From Chthonomonas sp. UBA2387 (lineage in GTDB: Bacteria > Armatimonadota > Fimbriimonadia > Fimbriimonadales > Fimbriimonadaceae), in contig DDSP01000034.1 of the NCBI GenBank assembly GCA_002343445.1, forward strand, positions 56,021-120,020: a stretch of DNA of 64,000 bases. The letters run 5' to 3'. Positions 50,146 through 57,896 of this stretch are shown here, one piece after another. The notes below the pieces were generated by a model, which did no database searches, was not told the DNA's origin, and saw only the letters and a list, made by a program, of their open reading frames with translations. A program made the translations under genes and the position numbers. Within the stretch, counting starts at the first letter, position 1, and each line of letters starts with the position of its first letter.

Positions 50146-51369
50146 GTGATTCAAGATTCGACGACGCTCAGCCGTCCGACGGCGGCGCCCTTGGTCGAAC
50201 CCGTGTACGCGCGGGATCTCAAGGGCGTGAAGGACAACCCGAACTACCGCGTGTGCGTGCGGTGCGTGATGGACACGACCGACCCGGACATCAAGTTCGA
50301 CGAGCAGGGCGTGTGCAACCACTGCCGCAGCTACGACAAAAAAGTCCAGCAGTACATGGGCCCGTTCGAGACGCGCAAGGCCCGACTCGACAAATACGTC
50401 GAGGACATCAAAGCGGCGGGCAAGGGCAAGGATTACGATTGCATCTGCGGCGTGAGCGGCGGCGTGGACTCCACGTACGTCGCGTACTACGCCAAAAAGG
50501 TCCTCGGGCTGCGGCCGCTGGCCGTCCACATGGACAACGGTTGGAACAGCGAACTGGCCGTCAAGAACATCGAGAAGACGCTTCGCACGCTGGACATCGA
50601 CCTGTACACCGAGGTGCTGGACTGGGACGAGTTCCGCGACATCCAGATCGCGTTCCTGAAGGCCAGCACGCCGGACAGCGAAATCCCGACCGACCACGCG
50701 ATTGACGCCGTTCTCATGCAGCAAGCCTCGCGGCTCGGCATCAAGTACATCCTCGGCGGCCACAACGTGCGCAGCGAGGCCATCCTGCCCAACGCTTGGT
50801 CCACGGGCAAGCGCGACTGGAAGTACATCCGCAGCCTGCACAAGATGTTCGGCACCCGCCCGATGAAGACGTTCCCGCACTTCTCCATGTTCGACATGTG
50901 GAAGTTCCTGAGCGTGGACAAACTCAAGTGGATCAACATCCTCGACTCGGTGGAATACAACAAGACCGAGGCGATGCGCGTCCTGCAAGAGGACCTCGGC
51001 TGGATCTACTACGGCGGCAAGCACTACGAGAGCGTGTACACCCGATTCTTCCAGGGCTACATCCTGCCCGTCAAGTTCGGCTACGACAAGCGCAAGGCCC
51101 ATCTCAGCGCCCTCGTCTGCGCGGGCGAGATCACACGGGAACAGGCGCTGCACACGCTGGATGCCGAGCCCACCTGCCCGCCCGACCTGCTGGTGCAAGA
51201 CATGGAGTTCCTCCTGAAGAAGTTCAACTTCAGCAAGGAGGAGTTCGACGCGATCATGGCCCTTCCGCCGAAGTCCATCGACGACTATCCGGCCTACCAG
51301 AACGACTGGTACGCCGATGTGGTCCGAAACTTCTATCGGGCGGTCAAGCGAAAGCGGGTCGAGGGCTGA
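50146..51369 (+). CDS. N-acetyl sugar amidotransferase (WbpG/PseA-like)
   Basis: 407-residue ATP-dependent amidotransferase of the PP-loop type that adds an amidino or acetamidino group to nucleotide-linked sugars. Two zinc-type Cys pairs are near the N-terminus (VCVRCVMD and CNHCRSYD), the PP-loop is GVSGGVDSTYVAYYA, and GGHNVRSEAILPNAW with GTRPMKTFPHFS follow. The usual ammonia-supplying partners HisH and HisF-like proteins are absent here. Start GTG 50146. It is 4 bp upstream of a GT4, so the pair probably belongs to a surface-glycan pathway. Confidence 0.88.
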   Translation: MIQDSTTLSRPTAAPLVEPVYARDLKGVKDNPNYRVCVRCVMDTTDPDIKFDEQGVCNHCRSYDKKVQQYMGPFETRKARLDKYVEDIKAAGKGKDYDCICGVSGGVDSTYVAYYAKKVLGLRPLAVHMDNGWNSELAVKNIEKTLRTLDIDLYTEVLDWDEFRDIQIAFLKASTPDSEIPTDHAIDAVLMQQASRLGIKYILGGHNVRSEAILPNAWSTGKRDWKYIRSLHKMFGTRPMKTFPHFSMFDMWKFLSVDKLKWINILDSVEYNKTEAMRVLQEDLGWIYYGGKHYESVYTRFFQGYILPVKFGYDKRKAHLSALVCAGEITREQALHTLDAEPTCPPDLLVQDMEFLLKKFNFSKEEFDAIMALPPKSIDDYPAYQNDWYADVVRNFYRAVKRKRVEG

Positions 51370-51373
51370 CCCT

Positions 51374-52522
51374 GTGAGCCAGTCGGCACATCGCATCGTG
51401 CACGTTTGCGCCCAACACTCGGTCGAGGATCGGCGCGTGTTCCAGCGTTCGTGTTGTTCGCTCGCCAAAGCGGGCTACGAGGTGCACCTCGTCGCCCACG
51501 CCACGCCGCGCGTTCCCATCGGCACCCACACCGTCGACGGGGTGACGGTCCATGCCGTGCGCAAGCCCGGCGGACGCCGCGACCGCGCCGCGCACCGTAA
51601 CGAGGTGTTGGCCGTGGTTCGCGGGCTGAACGCCGACGCTTACCACGTTCACGAGCCAGAACTCCTGGGCCCGACGATTCAACTCGCCGGCGGCAAGCCG
51701 GTGATCTGGGACGTGCACGAGGTCTACATGGAAGCAGTCAAGGAGCGGGAGTGGATTCCCAAGCCGCTCCGACCCATCGCCGCGTTCGTTTGGGACCGAA
51801 CCGAGAAAGGCCACCTGAAGCGATGCGCTGCGGTGGTCCCGGCGACCGAGAGCGTGGCTCGACGCTACTATCCGCTTCACAAGAAGGTGGTCACGATTTG
51901 GAACTTCCCCGAACTCGAGGACTTCCCGGTCAAGCCTGACGCGGAGCGCGATCCGGGCGTCTTCGTGTACGTCGGCGGATTGGACGAACCGCGCGGCGTG
52001 CAGCAGGGCGTTTTGGCTGCGGGCGTCTTGAGGAAGCGGGGCGTACACGCCACCTTCAAGATCGCCCCATGGCATGGCGAGCATCGGATCCCCGAGTTGC
52101 AGCGATTGGCCGAAGAGTGCGGCGCTGGCGACTCGGTTCAGGTGGTCGACAAAATGAGCAAGTGGGAGCTCGCCGAGTTCCTCAACCGGGCTTGGATCGG
52201 CTTGGTGCCCCATCTGCCGACCTACCGGATGTCGCTCAACATGCCCGTCAAGATTCTGGAGTACATGGCGATGGAACTGCCGATCGTCTACACCGACCTG
52301 CCCAACCACGTCGAGATGACCGACAGTCGGAACGTGGGCATCAAGGTGGACACGCGCAGCCCCGAAGCCATTGCGGACGCCATCCAGATGCTGATCGAGC
52401 ACCCCGACGAGGCCCGGGCGATGGGTCGGCGGGGGCGCGAACTCATCGAAGAGAAGTTCAATTGGACCACCGAGGCCAAGAAACTGACGGCGCTCTACGG
52501 CGAGATTCTCGGCCGACCGTAG
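51374..52522 (+). CDS. GT4 family glycosyltransferase
   Basis: 382-residue GT-B transferase starting at GTG 51374, 4 nt after the amidotransferase stop. N-terminal HVCAQHSVEDRRVFQRSCCS and WDVHEVYMEAVKEREWIP; C-terminal FVYVGGLDEPRGVQQGVLAAG, then MPVKILEYMAMELPIVYTD and the NDP-sugar-binding block near RRGRELIEEKFNW. Resembles transferases in legionaminic/pseudaminic-type O-glycan clusters, which matches the adjacent amidotransferase; substrate unknown. Confidence 0.85.
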   Translation: MSQSAHRIVHVCAQHSVEDRRVFQRSCCSLAKAGYEVHLVAHATPRVPIGTHTVDGVTVHAVRKPGGRRDRAAHRNEVLAVVRGLNADAYHVHEPELLGPTIQLAGGKPVIWDVHEVYMEAVKEREWIPKPLRPIAAFVWDRTEKGHLKRCAAVVPATESVARRYYPLHKKVVTIWNFPELEDFPVKPDAERDPGVFVYVGGLDEPRGVQQGVLAAGVLRKRGVHATFKIAPWHGEHRIPELQRLAEECGAGDSVQVVDKMSKWELAEFLNRAWIGLVPHLPTYRMSLNMPVKILEYMAMELPIVYTDLPNHVEMTDSRNVGIKVDTRSPEAIADAIQMLIEHPDEARAMGRRGRELIEEKFNWTTEAKKLTALYGEILGRP

Positions 52523-52576
52523 ACGGTCGCGATTCGGGAACCAATCAGGCGGCGGTCGCCGTAAGGCCCAAAGGGG

Positions 52577-52604
52577 TTTGACCACCCACCGGGGCGGGTA
52601 AAAC
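52577..52604 (+). promoter_or_regulatory. Promoter candidate of the tricorn-like protease
   Basis: TTTGAC (52577-52582), 16-bp spacer, TAAAAC (52599-52604), 33 nt before the ATG. Confidence 0.4.
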
Positions 52605-52637
52605 CCTCTCACTCTCCTGCACGGGCACTCTTTCATC

Positions 52638-55600
52638 ATGAGATTCACCAAGCACACTTCGCTGCTGGCGACCGCGTTGAGCGTGGTCGCGGCACACTCG
52701 GCAGCCCAGGACATCCGGTTGCTCCGATTCCCCGACGTCCATGGCGACAAAATCGCGTTCACGTACGCTGGCGACCTGTGGATCGGCAACCTCGACGGTT
52801 CCGGTCTCGCAAGGCGACTGACCTCGCACGCCAACCTCGAAACCAACGCCAAGTTCTCGCCGGACGGCAAGTGGATCGCGTTCAACGGCAGCTACGACGG
52901 CAACCCCGACGTTTATGTCGTCTCCGTGGACGGCGGCGCACCCAAGCGGCTCACGTTCGAGCCATCGGCGGACAGCGTCCTCGATTGGACCCCCGATGGG
53001 CGCGTAGCCTACGTCACGGCCAACTATTCGCCGTTCGTGCCGCGCATGTTCACGGTGCACCCTCAGGGCGGCATCCCGGTGCCGAGCGACGTCGAGCCGG
53101 TTCTCAACGGCTCGTTCAGCCCTGACGGCCGCAGCATCGCCTACAACACGAACAACTCGTACAACTTCAACTGGCGGCAGTACCGAGGAGGTACTCAGGG
53201 CGTCATCAACTTCTGGGACTTCCAGACGAAGAAGCACTCCAAGGTCTCCACGGGACGCGAAAACAGCTACTGGCCGATGTGGATCGGCGACCGCGTCTAC
53301 TTCCTCAGCGACAAGAACCAGGGCACGATCAACCTCTACAGCTACGACGTCCGCAACCGCCGCAGCGAGCAGATCACGCGCCACGGGGATTGGGACATCA
53401 AGAACCCCGGCTTCGACAGCAAGACGATCGTCTACGAACGAGACGGCTTCCTGTACGCTTACGACGTGGCCTCCAAGCAGGAGAAGCGGCTCAACCCGAA
53501 GATCTCCAGCGACGAGTTGACCGTTCGTCCCCGCTTCGCCAAACTCGGCGGCATGGTGACGGGCTTCGCGCTCTCGCCCAGCGGCAACCGCATCGTCATC
53601 GAGGCGCGCGGCGAGCTCTTCAGCGTCCCCGCCAAGAACGGCGAGACGCGCAACCTGGCCCCCGGCAAGGAAGCTTTCCGCGAGAAGTCGCCCACTTGGT
53701 CGCCCGACGGCCAGAAGGTCGCCTACCTGAGCGACGAATCGGGCGAGTTCCAGATCTACGAGGTCGCCCAGATGGGCGGCGAAGCGAAGCAGATCACCTC
53801 GTACAAAGAGGGCACGATCGTCGACTTCCGGTATTCGCCGGACGGCAAGAAGATCAGCTTCTCCACGCAGCAGAACGATCTGATGATCCTGGACATCGAG
53901 TCCGGTCAGATCGCCAAAGTGACGCGCTCCGGCTACGGCAACCTGACGTCGGGAACGTACGACTGGTCGCCCGATTCCAAGTGGCTGGCCTACATCGACT
54001 CCGGCAAGAACCTGTTCGGCCGCGCGTTCCTCTACAACGTCGCCGAAGGGAAGAGCCACCAGATCACCGAGGGCTACTTCACCGATTCGGCCATCTCGTT
54101 CGACCTGAACGGCAAGTACCTGTATCTCATCTCCGCGCGAACGTTCAACCCCTTCATGGGCGTCTTCGACTTCACGATGGAGATGCAGAACGCCCAGCGC
54201 ATCTACGTCGCCTTGCTCAGCAAGGACGAGAAGAATCCCTTCCTGAAGCCCTCCGACGAGGAGCCGGTCAAGAAGGAAGGCGAAGCCGCCGCTGGCGAGA
54301 AGAAGGACGAGCCCCGGGTGGACCTCGAGGGCATCGAAGATCGGCTGCTCGCGCTGCCAGTGGCACCCGGCAGCTATCCGTTCGCCATCGGCGCGAACAA
54401 TGGCGTGTTCTTCTGGGAGGGCGGTTCGCTCAAGCAGTACACGATCGGCCAAGACCAGCCGCAGACCATCATCGCAGGCGCGACGGGCTTTTCGTTCAAC
54501 GAGAAGCGCACCAAGATCGCCTACCAGCAGGGCCAGACCATCGGCATCGTCAATGCCGCTCCCGGCCAGCAGGTGGGTTCGGGCGCGGTGAGCCTGAACG
54601 CGGTCGAGGGCTGGATCGACCCGAGAAAGGAATGGACCCAGATGTACTGGGAGGCCTGGCGCTACTACCGCGACCGGTTCTACGATCCCGGCTTCCGTGG
54701 CTTGGATTGGAACGCGATCGGCAAGCACTACGCCGAGTTCCTGCCCCACGTGGCGCACCGCTCTGACCTGAGCTACGTGTTCGGCCTGATGATCGGCGAG
54801 ACGGGCACGGGCCACTCGTACGTGCAGGGCGGCGACATGGGCAAGTCCGAGCCGCCGATTCCGGTCGGTGCGCTCGGTGCGGACTATGCGGTCGAAGGCG
54901 ACTACGTGAAGCTGGCCAAGATCTATCGAGGCCTGAACTTCGAAGGCGCGCGACGCGGACCGCTGGGCGAGCCGGGTCTGAACATCCCCGATGGCGCGTA
55001 CCTGCTGGAGATCGACGGGCGACCCGTGCGATCCAACCAGAACGTCCACGAGCACCTGATCGGCAAGGTCGGCCGCACGATCACGATCAAGGTCAACGAC
55101 AAGCCCTCGCCGGACGGCGCGCGCGAACTCCGCGTTTCGCCGATTTCCAGCGAGAACCAGCTCCGCTACATCGAGTGGGTCGAAGCGAACCGCAAGTACG
55201 TCGAAAAGGCGTCCGGCGGCAAGGTCGGCTACATGCACGTGCCCAACACGTCCATTCAAGGCGTCATCGAGTTCATCAAGGGCTTCTACAGCCAGACGGA
55301 CAAGGAAGCCTTGATCATTGACGAGCGGTTCAACGGTGGCGGCATGATCCCGACGTTCTTCATCGAGAAGCTGATCCGCAAGTACGACACCGGCTTCCGG
55401 CAGCGCAACGGCGCGGACATCGGCTTCCCGACGGGCACGATCGAGGGCCCCAAGGTGATGCTCATCAACGAGTGGGCGGGCTCGGGCGGCGACATGTTCC
55501 CGTGGCTCTTCAAGAACTCGGGCGTGGGCAAGCTGATCGGCACGCGCACGTGGGGCGGCCTGGTCGGCATCACGGGTTCGGCGAACCTGGTGGACGGCGG

Positions 55601-55838
55601 CGGCATCACGGCTCCGGAATTCGGCATCTACGACACCCGCACGGGCAAGTGGATCGCCGAGAACACGGGCGTGGACCCCGACATCGAGGTGGAGATCAAC
55701 GCCGAGCACTACTTGGCCAAGAAGGACCCGCAGCTGGACAAGGCCATCGAAGTCCTGCTGGAAGACCTCCGCAAGAACCCGACCCGCCAGTGGAAGCGCC
55801 CCGACTTCCCGAAGATGGGCAGCGGCGGCGGCCGCTGA
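52638..55838 (+). CDS. Tricorn-like S41 protease with beta-propellers, exported
   Basis: 1066 residues with a signal peptide (SLLATALSVVAAHSAA). The first about 650 residues are beta-propeller repeats of the TolB/PD40 type (AKFSPDGKWIAFNGS; PTWSPDGQKVAYLSD; FRYSPDGKKISFSTQ). Then a C1 domain, a PDZ domain (about 730-830; GAYLLEIDGRPVRSNQNVHE) and the S41 catalytic domain: DERFNGGGM, nucleophile Ser in NEWAGSGGDMFPW and ENTGVDPDIEVE with the Glu. The tetrad His is in GETGTGHSYVQ, but the Ser that precedes His in archaeal tricorn (S745) is Gly here. Degrades peptides outside the cytoplasm; not an intact archaeal-type cytosolic tricorn. Confidence 0.93.
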   Translation: MRFTKHTSLLATALSVVAAHSAAQDIRLLRFPDVHGDKIAFTYAGDLWIGNLDGSGLARRLTSHANLETNAKFSPDGKWIAFNGSYDGNPDVYVVSVDGGAPKRLTFEPSADSVLDWTPDGRVAYVTANYSPFVPRMFTVHPQGGIPVPSDVEPVLNGSFSPDGRSIAYNTNNSYNFNWRQYRGGTQGVINFWDFQTKKHSKVSTGRENSYWPMWIGDRVYFLSDKNQGTINLYSYDVRNRRSEQITRHGDWDIKNPGFDSKTIVYERDGFLYAYDVASKQEKRLNPKISSDELTVRPRFAKLGGMVTGFALSPSGNRIVIEARGELFSVPAKNGETRNLAPGKEAFREKSPTWSPDGQKVAYLSDESGEFQIYEVAQMGGEAKQITSYKEGTIVDFRYSPDGKKISFSTQQNDLMILDIESGQIAKVTRSGYGNLTSGTYDWSPDSKWLAYIDSGKNLFGRAFLYNVAEGKSHQITEGYFTDSAISFDLNGKYLYLISARTFNPFMGVFDFTMEMQNAQRIYVALLSKDEKNPFLKPSDEEPVKKEGEAAAGEKKDEPRVDLEGIEDRLLALPVAPGSYPFAIGANNGVFFWEGGSLKQYTIGQDQPQTIIAGATGFSFNEKRTKIAYQQGQTIGIVNAAPGQQVGSGAVSLNAVEGWIDPRKEWTQMYWEAWRYYRDRFYDPGFRGLDWNAIGKHYAEFLPHVAHRSDLSYVFGLMIGETGTGHSYVQGGDMGKSEPPIPVGALGADYAVEGDYVKLAKIYRGLNFEGARRGPLGEPGLNIPDGAYLLEIDGRPVRSNQNVHEHLIGKVGRTITIKVNDKPSPDGARELRVSPISSENQLRYIEWVEANRKYVEKASGGKVGYMHVPNTSIQGVIEFIKGFYSQTDKEALIIDERFNGGGMIPTFFIEKLIRKYDTGFRQRNGADIGFPTGTIEGPKVMLINEWAGSGGDMFPWLFKNSGVGKLIGTRTWGGLVGITGSANLVDGGGITAPEFGIYDTRTGKWIAENTGVDPDIEVEINAEHYLAKKDPQLDKAIEVLLEDLRKNPTRQWKRPDFPKMGSGGGR

Positions 55839-55857
55839 TCCTCTGGGGGTCGAAGCG

Positions 55858-55893
55858 ACCGGGCGCGGCATCTGCCGCGCCCGGTTTGTTTTT
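55858..55893 (+). terminator. Rho-independent terminator of the tricorn-like gene
   Basis: ACCGGGCGCGGCA (55858-55870) and TGCCGCGCCCGGT (55873-55885) form a perfect 13-bp stem, followed by TTGTTTTT. The strongest terminator in the window. Confidence 0.9.
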
Positions 55894-55996
55894 GGGTGAG
55901 GTTTGGTTGAGGTTCGGCTGTGGTTTGGGTGTGGTCTTGGCGGCAGGCAGCACGGTCTGGCGGGACGACCCGCAGGGGCACTCGCCCCCGATTCAC

Positions 55997-56002
55997 CATA
56001 AT
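55997..56002 (+). promoter_or_regulatory. -10 element of the AAA ATPase at 56009
   Basis: CATAAT, exactly 6 nt before the GTG start; the AGGAG in between is too close to act as a usual Shine-Dalgarno site. Confidence 0.5.
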
Positions 56003-56008
56003 AGGAGA

Positions 56009-57241
56009 GTGACCGATCATTGGGATGCCACCGAAGCGACCAAGAGTCGGAGCCCGTTCTTCCCGGGACAACCTGTGCCCGTCGAGTTCTTCGTGGGCCG
56101 GGCCAAGCAGGCGGACCGACTGCTCAGGCGGGGCGCACAGCAGGTGGCTGCCGGCAAGCCGACTGCGTTCTTCGTCGAGGGCGACTACGGAATTGGCAAG
56201 AGTTCTCTGGTCACCTACGCGCAACGACTGGCCGAAGACGACTTCGGCTTGCTTCCCGTGTACGTGACCCTCGGTGGCTGCAAGACGATCGAAGATGTGG
56301 CTGCACGAGTCGTGGAGGCCACCCTTTCGTCAGCTACGAATGACAAGGCGGGCGACAAACTGCGCGAGTGGTTGGCCCGCTATGTGGGCGAACAGCAGTT
56401 GTTCGGTTTCAGGATCAACCTGCAGGCGCTCAGGGCCGACGCGCCGAACTTCTCTTCGCCACAAGGCATGCTGAGGTTCTTTCGAGATGCGCTGGCGAAG
56501 GTCGCCGACTCAGGAGTCACCGGGTTCTTCTTGGTGCTGGACGAAGTCAACGGAATCGCCGGCGACCCGACGTTCTCCATTTTCCTGAAGTCGTTCGTGG
56601 ACGAGAATGGCGTGACGGGGTCGCCCGTGCCAATGCTCCTCACCGTTTGCGGGACGGAAGACAAGCGGCGCGAAATGATCGCTCGCCACCAGCCCGTGGA
56701 TCGCGTGTTCGACGTGGTTCACGTGGACCCGATGACGCGGGCCGAGACCGACGAGTTCTTCAGCCGTGCCTTTCGATCGGCGAGGATCGAAGTCGCCGAC
56801 GAGGCGTTCCCGCTGCTGTGGGCGTATTCGGCTGGCCTTCCCAAAATCATGCAGATGCTGGGCGACAACGCGTTCTGGATGGATCGAGACGGGACCGTGA
56901 CGATGGACGACGTGTCCGAGGCGGTGGTGGCGACCGCCGAGGAAGTCGGGCGCAAATTCGTGGATCAGCAGGTCTACAATGAGCTTCGAGGCGACCACTA
57001 TCAGGCCATCCTCGATGTGATCGGCCAGAAGGACCCCTTTGAGAGGACTTTCTCGCGAAGCGAGATCATGGCGACCCTGACCGAGCCACAGAAGAAGGTC
57101 TTCGACAACTTTCTACGGCGCATGACGCAGCTTCAAGTGATCCGCAAGGGAGGTCGGGCAGGCGAGTACGAGTTCAATGTCCTGATGGTCCGGTTCTACA
57201 TTCACATCGCAGCCCGAAGACGAATCGCATCGGGTGGTTAG
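56009..57241 (+). CDS. Stand-alone AAA ATPase (Orc1/KAP-like) with winged-helix tail
   Basis: 410 residues from GTG 56009. Walker A is VEGDYGIGKSSLVTYAQRL (about residues 57-75), Walker B GFFLVLDEVNGIAGD, then LLTVCGTEDKRREMIARH as sensor region. The C-terminus (FERTFSRSEIMATLTEPQKK and FDNFLRRMTQLQVIRKGG) looks like a winged helix. Similar in plan to the ATPase at 13757-14944 but only distantly alike in sequence. Bounded by a strong terminator upstream and a 370-bp gene-poor stretch downstream, it behaves as an isolated accessory gene. Function unknown. Confidence 0.8.
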   Translation: MTDHWDATEATKSRSPFFPGQPVPVEFFVGRAKQADRLLRRGAQQVAAGKPTAFFVEGDYGIGKSSLVTYAQRLAEDDFGLLPVYVTLGGCKTIEDVAARVVEATLSSATNDKAGDKLREWLARYVGEQQLFGFRINLQALRADAPNFSSPQGMLRFFRDALAKVADSGVTGFFLVLDEVNGIAGDPTFSIFLKSFVDENGVTGSPVPMLLTVCGTEDKRREMIARHQPVDRVFDVVHVDPMTRAETDEFFSRAFRSARIEVADEAFPLLWAYSAGLPKIMQMLGDNAFWMDRDGTVTMDDVSEAVVATAEEVGRKFVDQQVYNELRGDHYQAILDVIGQKDPFERTFSRSEIMATLTEPQKKVFDNFLRRMTQLQVIRKGGRAGEYEFNVLMVRFYIHIAARRRIASGG

Positions 57242-57611
57242 GTTTCATGAGGCCCCCATCGGTGCAACTGGATCACCACGCCGGGCGTACCTCAACGTTT
57301 GTTCGATCTGGGCAGCCACGTGGTGCGGAAGCTTGGATCGCACTCTCTGGGCAAAGTTCGGCATTCGGTCAAGGCGATGTGCTTTGAATCCCCGTGCCAA
57401 CCCTCCGATCTGGGGTGCCACGGCCTGTCCGGGCGTGCTTGCTCTCCGCTTGGTACGGACGTTTCTGCCCGGCAGGACGTGCGCGTTCGGCGAGGGTTCA
57501 CGGTCTGGCGGGAGCCAAGACAACTGCCGGTACGGCTGGTCCACGATGAACGAGCGTTCTGGCTGAACCCCGCCCTCGTTTCATGACGATTCATGATCCG
57601 TCAGGTAGCTT
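57242..57611 (+). other. Gene-poor stretch, no convincing gene
   Basis: Overlapping reading frames on both strands in this 370-bp stretch (for example 57245-57544 minus) show no family resemblance, no start signal and shadow-like composition. At its end two copies of TTCATGA lie 10 bp apart (57576-57592 region: TTCATGA-CGA-TTCATGA), directly before the antitoxin-like gene, a possible operator. Confidence 0.4.
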
Positions 57612-57617
57612 GTGCAG

Positions 57618-57827
57618 ATGGCCAAGCAGAAGTTCGCGACCCAGGTGGACTCGGAAGTCCTCGAGAAGACGCGGGCCATTGCCCACGCCGAGGGCAAGCA
57701 ACTCCAGGCCATCGTCGAAGAAGCCCTCATGGACCTGATCGAGGCACGTCCACACGCACAAGTCATGGCGCTGTACGAGGCAAGCGTCGCCCAGTACAAA
57801 CCCCTCTACGAGCGCCTGAGCAAGTGA
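57618..57827 (+). CDS. Antitoxin-like small helical protein, partner lost
   Basis: 69 residues from ATG 57618. The N-terminus KQKFATQVDSEVLEKTRAIA with HAEGKQLQAIVEEALMDLIE has the ribbon-helix-helix look of antitoxin DNA-binding domains, and the end HAQVMALYEASVAQYKPLYE matches the toxin-binding tail of this group. A downstream GTG overlaps the stop (GTGA), as a toxin start would, but that frame ends after 23 codons at 57895. The toxin is therefore truncated or absent, making this an orphan. Two TTCATGA repeats upstream may be its operator. Confidence 0.6.
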   Translation: MAKQKFATQVDSEVLEKTRAIAHAEGKQLQAIVEEALMDLIEARPHAQVMALYEASVAQYKPLYERLSK

Positions 57828-57882
57828 CCACCTTCGCCGCCTGGCTCGATCGGATGTGCGCGGCAAGCGCTGACCGATGCGT

Positions 57883-57888
57883 TAGAAT
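57883..57888 (+). promoter_or_regulatory. -10 element of the MalG-like permease gene
   Basis: TAGAAT, 8 nt before ATG 57897. Confidence 0.5.
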
Positions 57889-57896
57889 GACCTGAC

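Noticed and set aside
52545..55871. Open frame of 1108 residues antisense to the tricorn-like gene
   Set aside because: It mirrors the codon-position bias of the real gene, shows no motifs and has Val/Asp/Arg-rich shadow composition.
57245..57544. Minus-strand 99-residue frame in the gene-poor stretch
   Set aside because: No start signal, no family, and competing frames of equal quality on the other strand.
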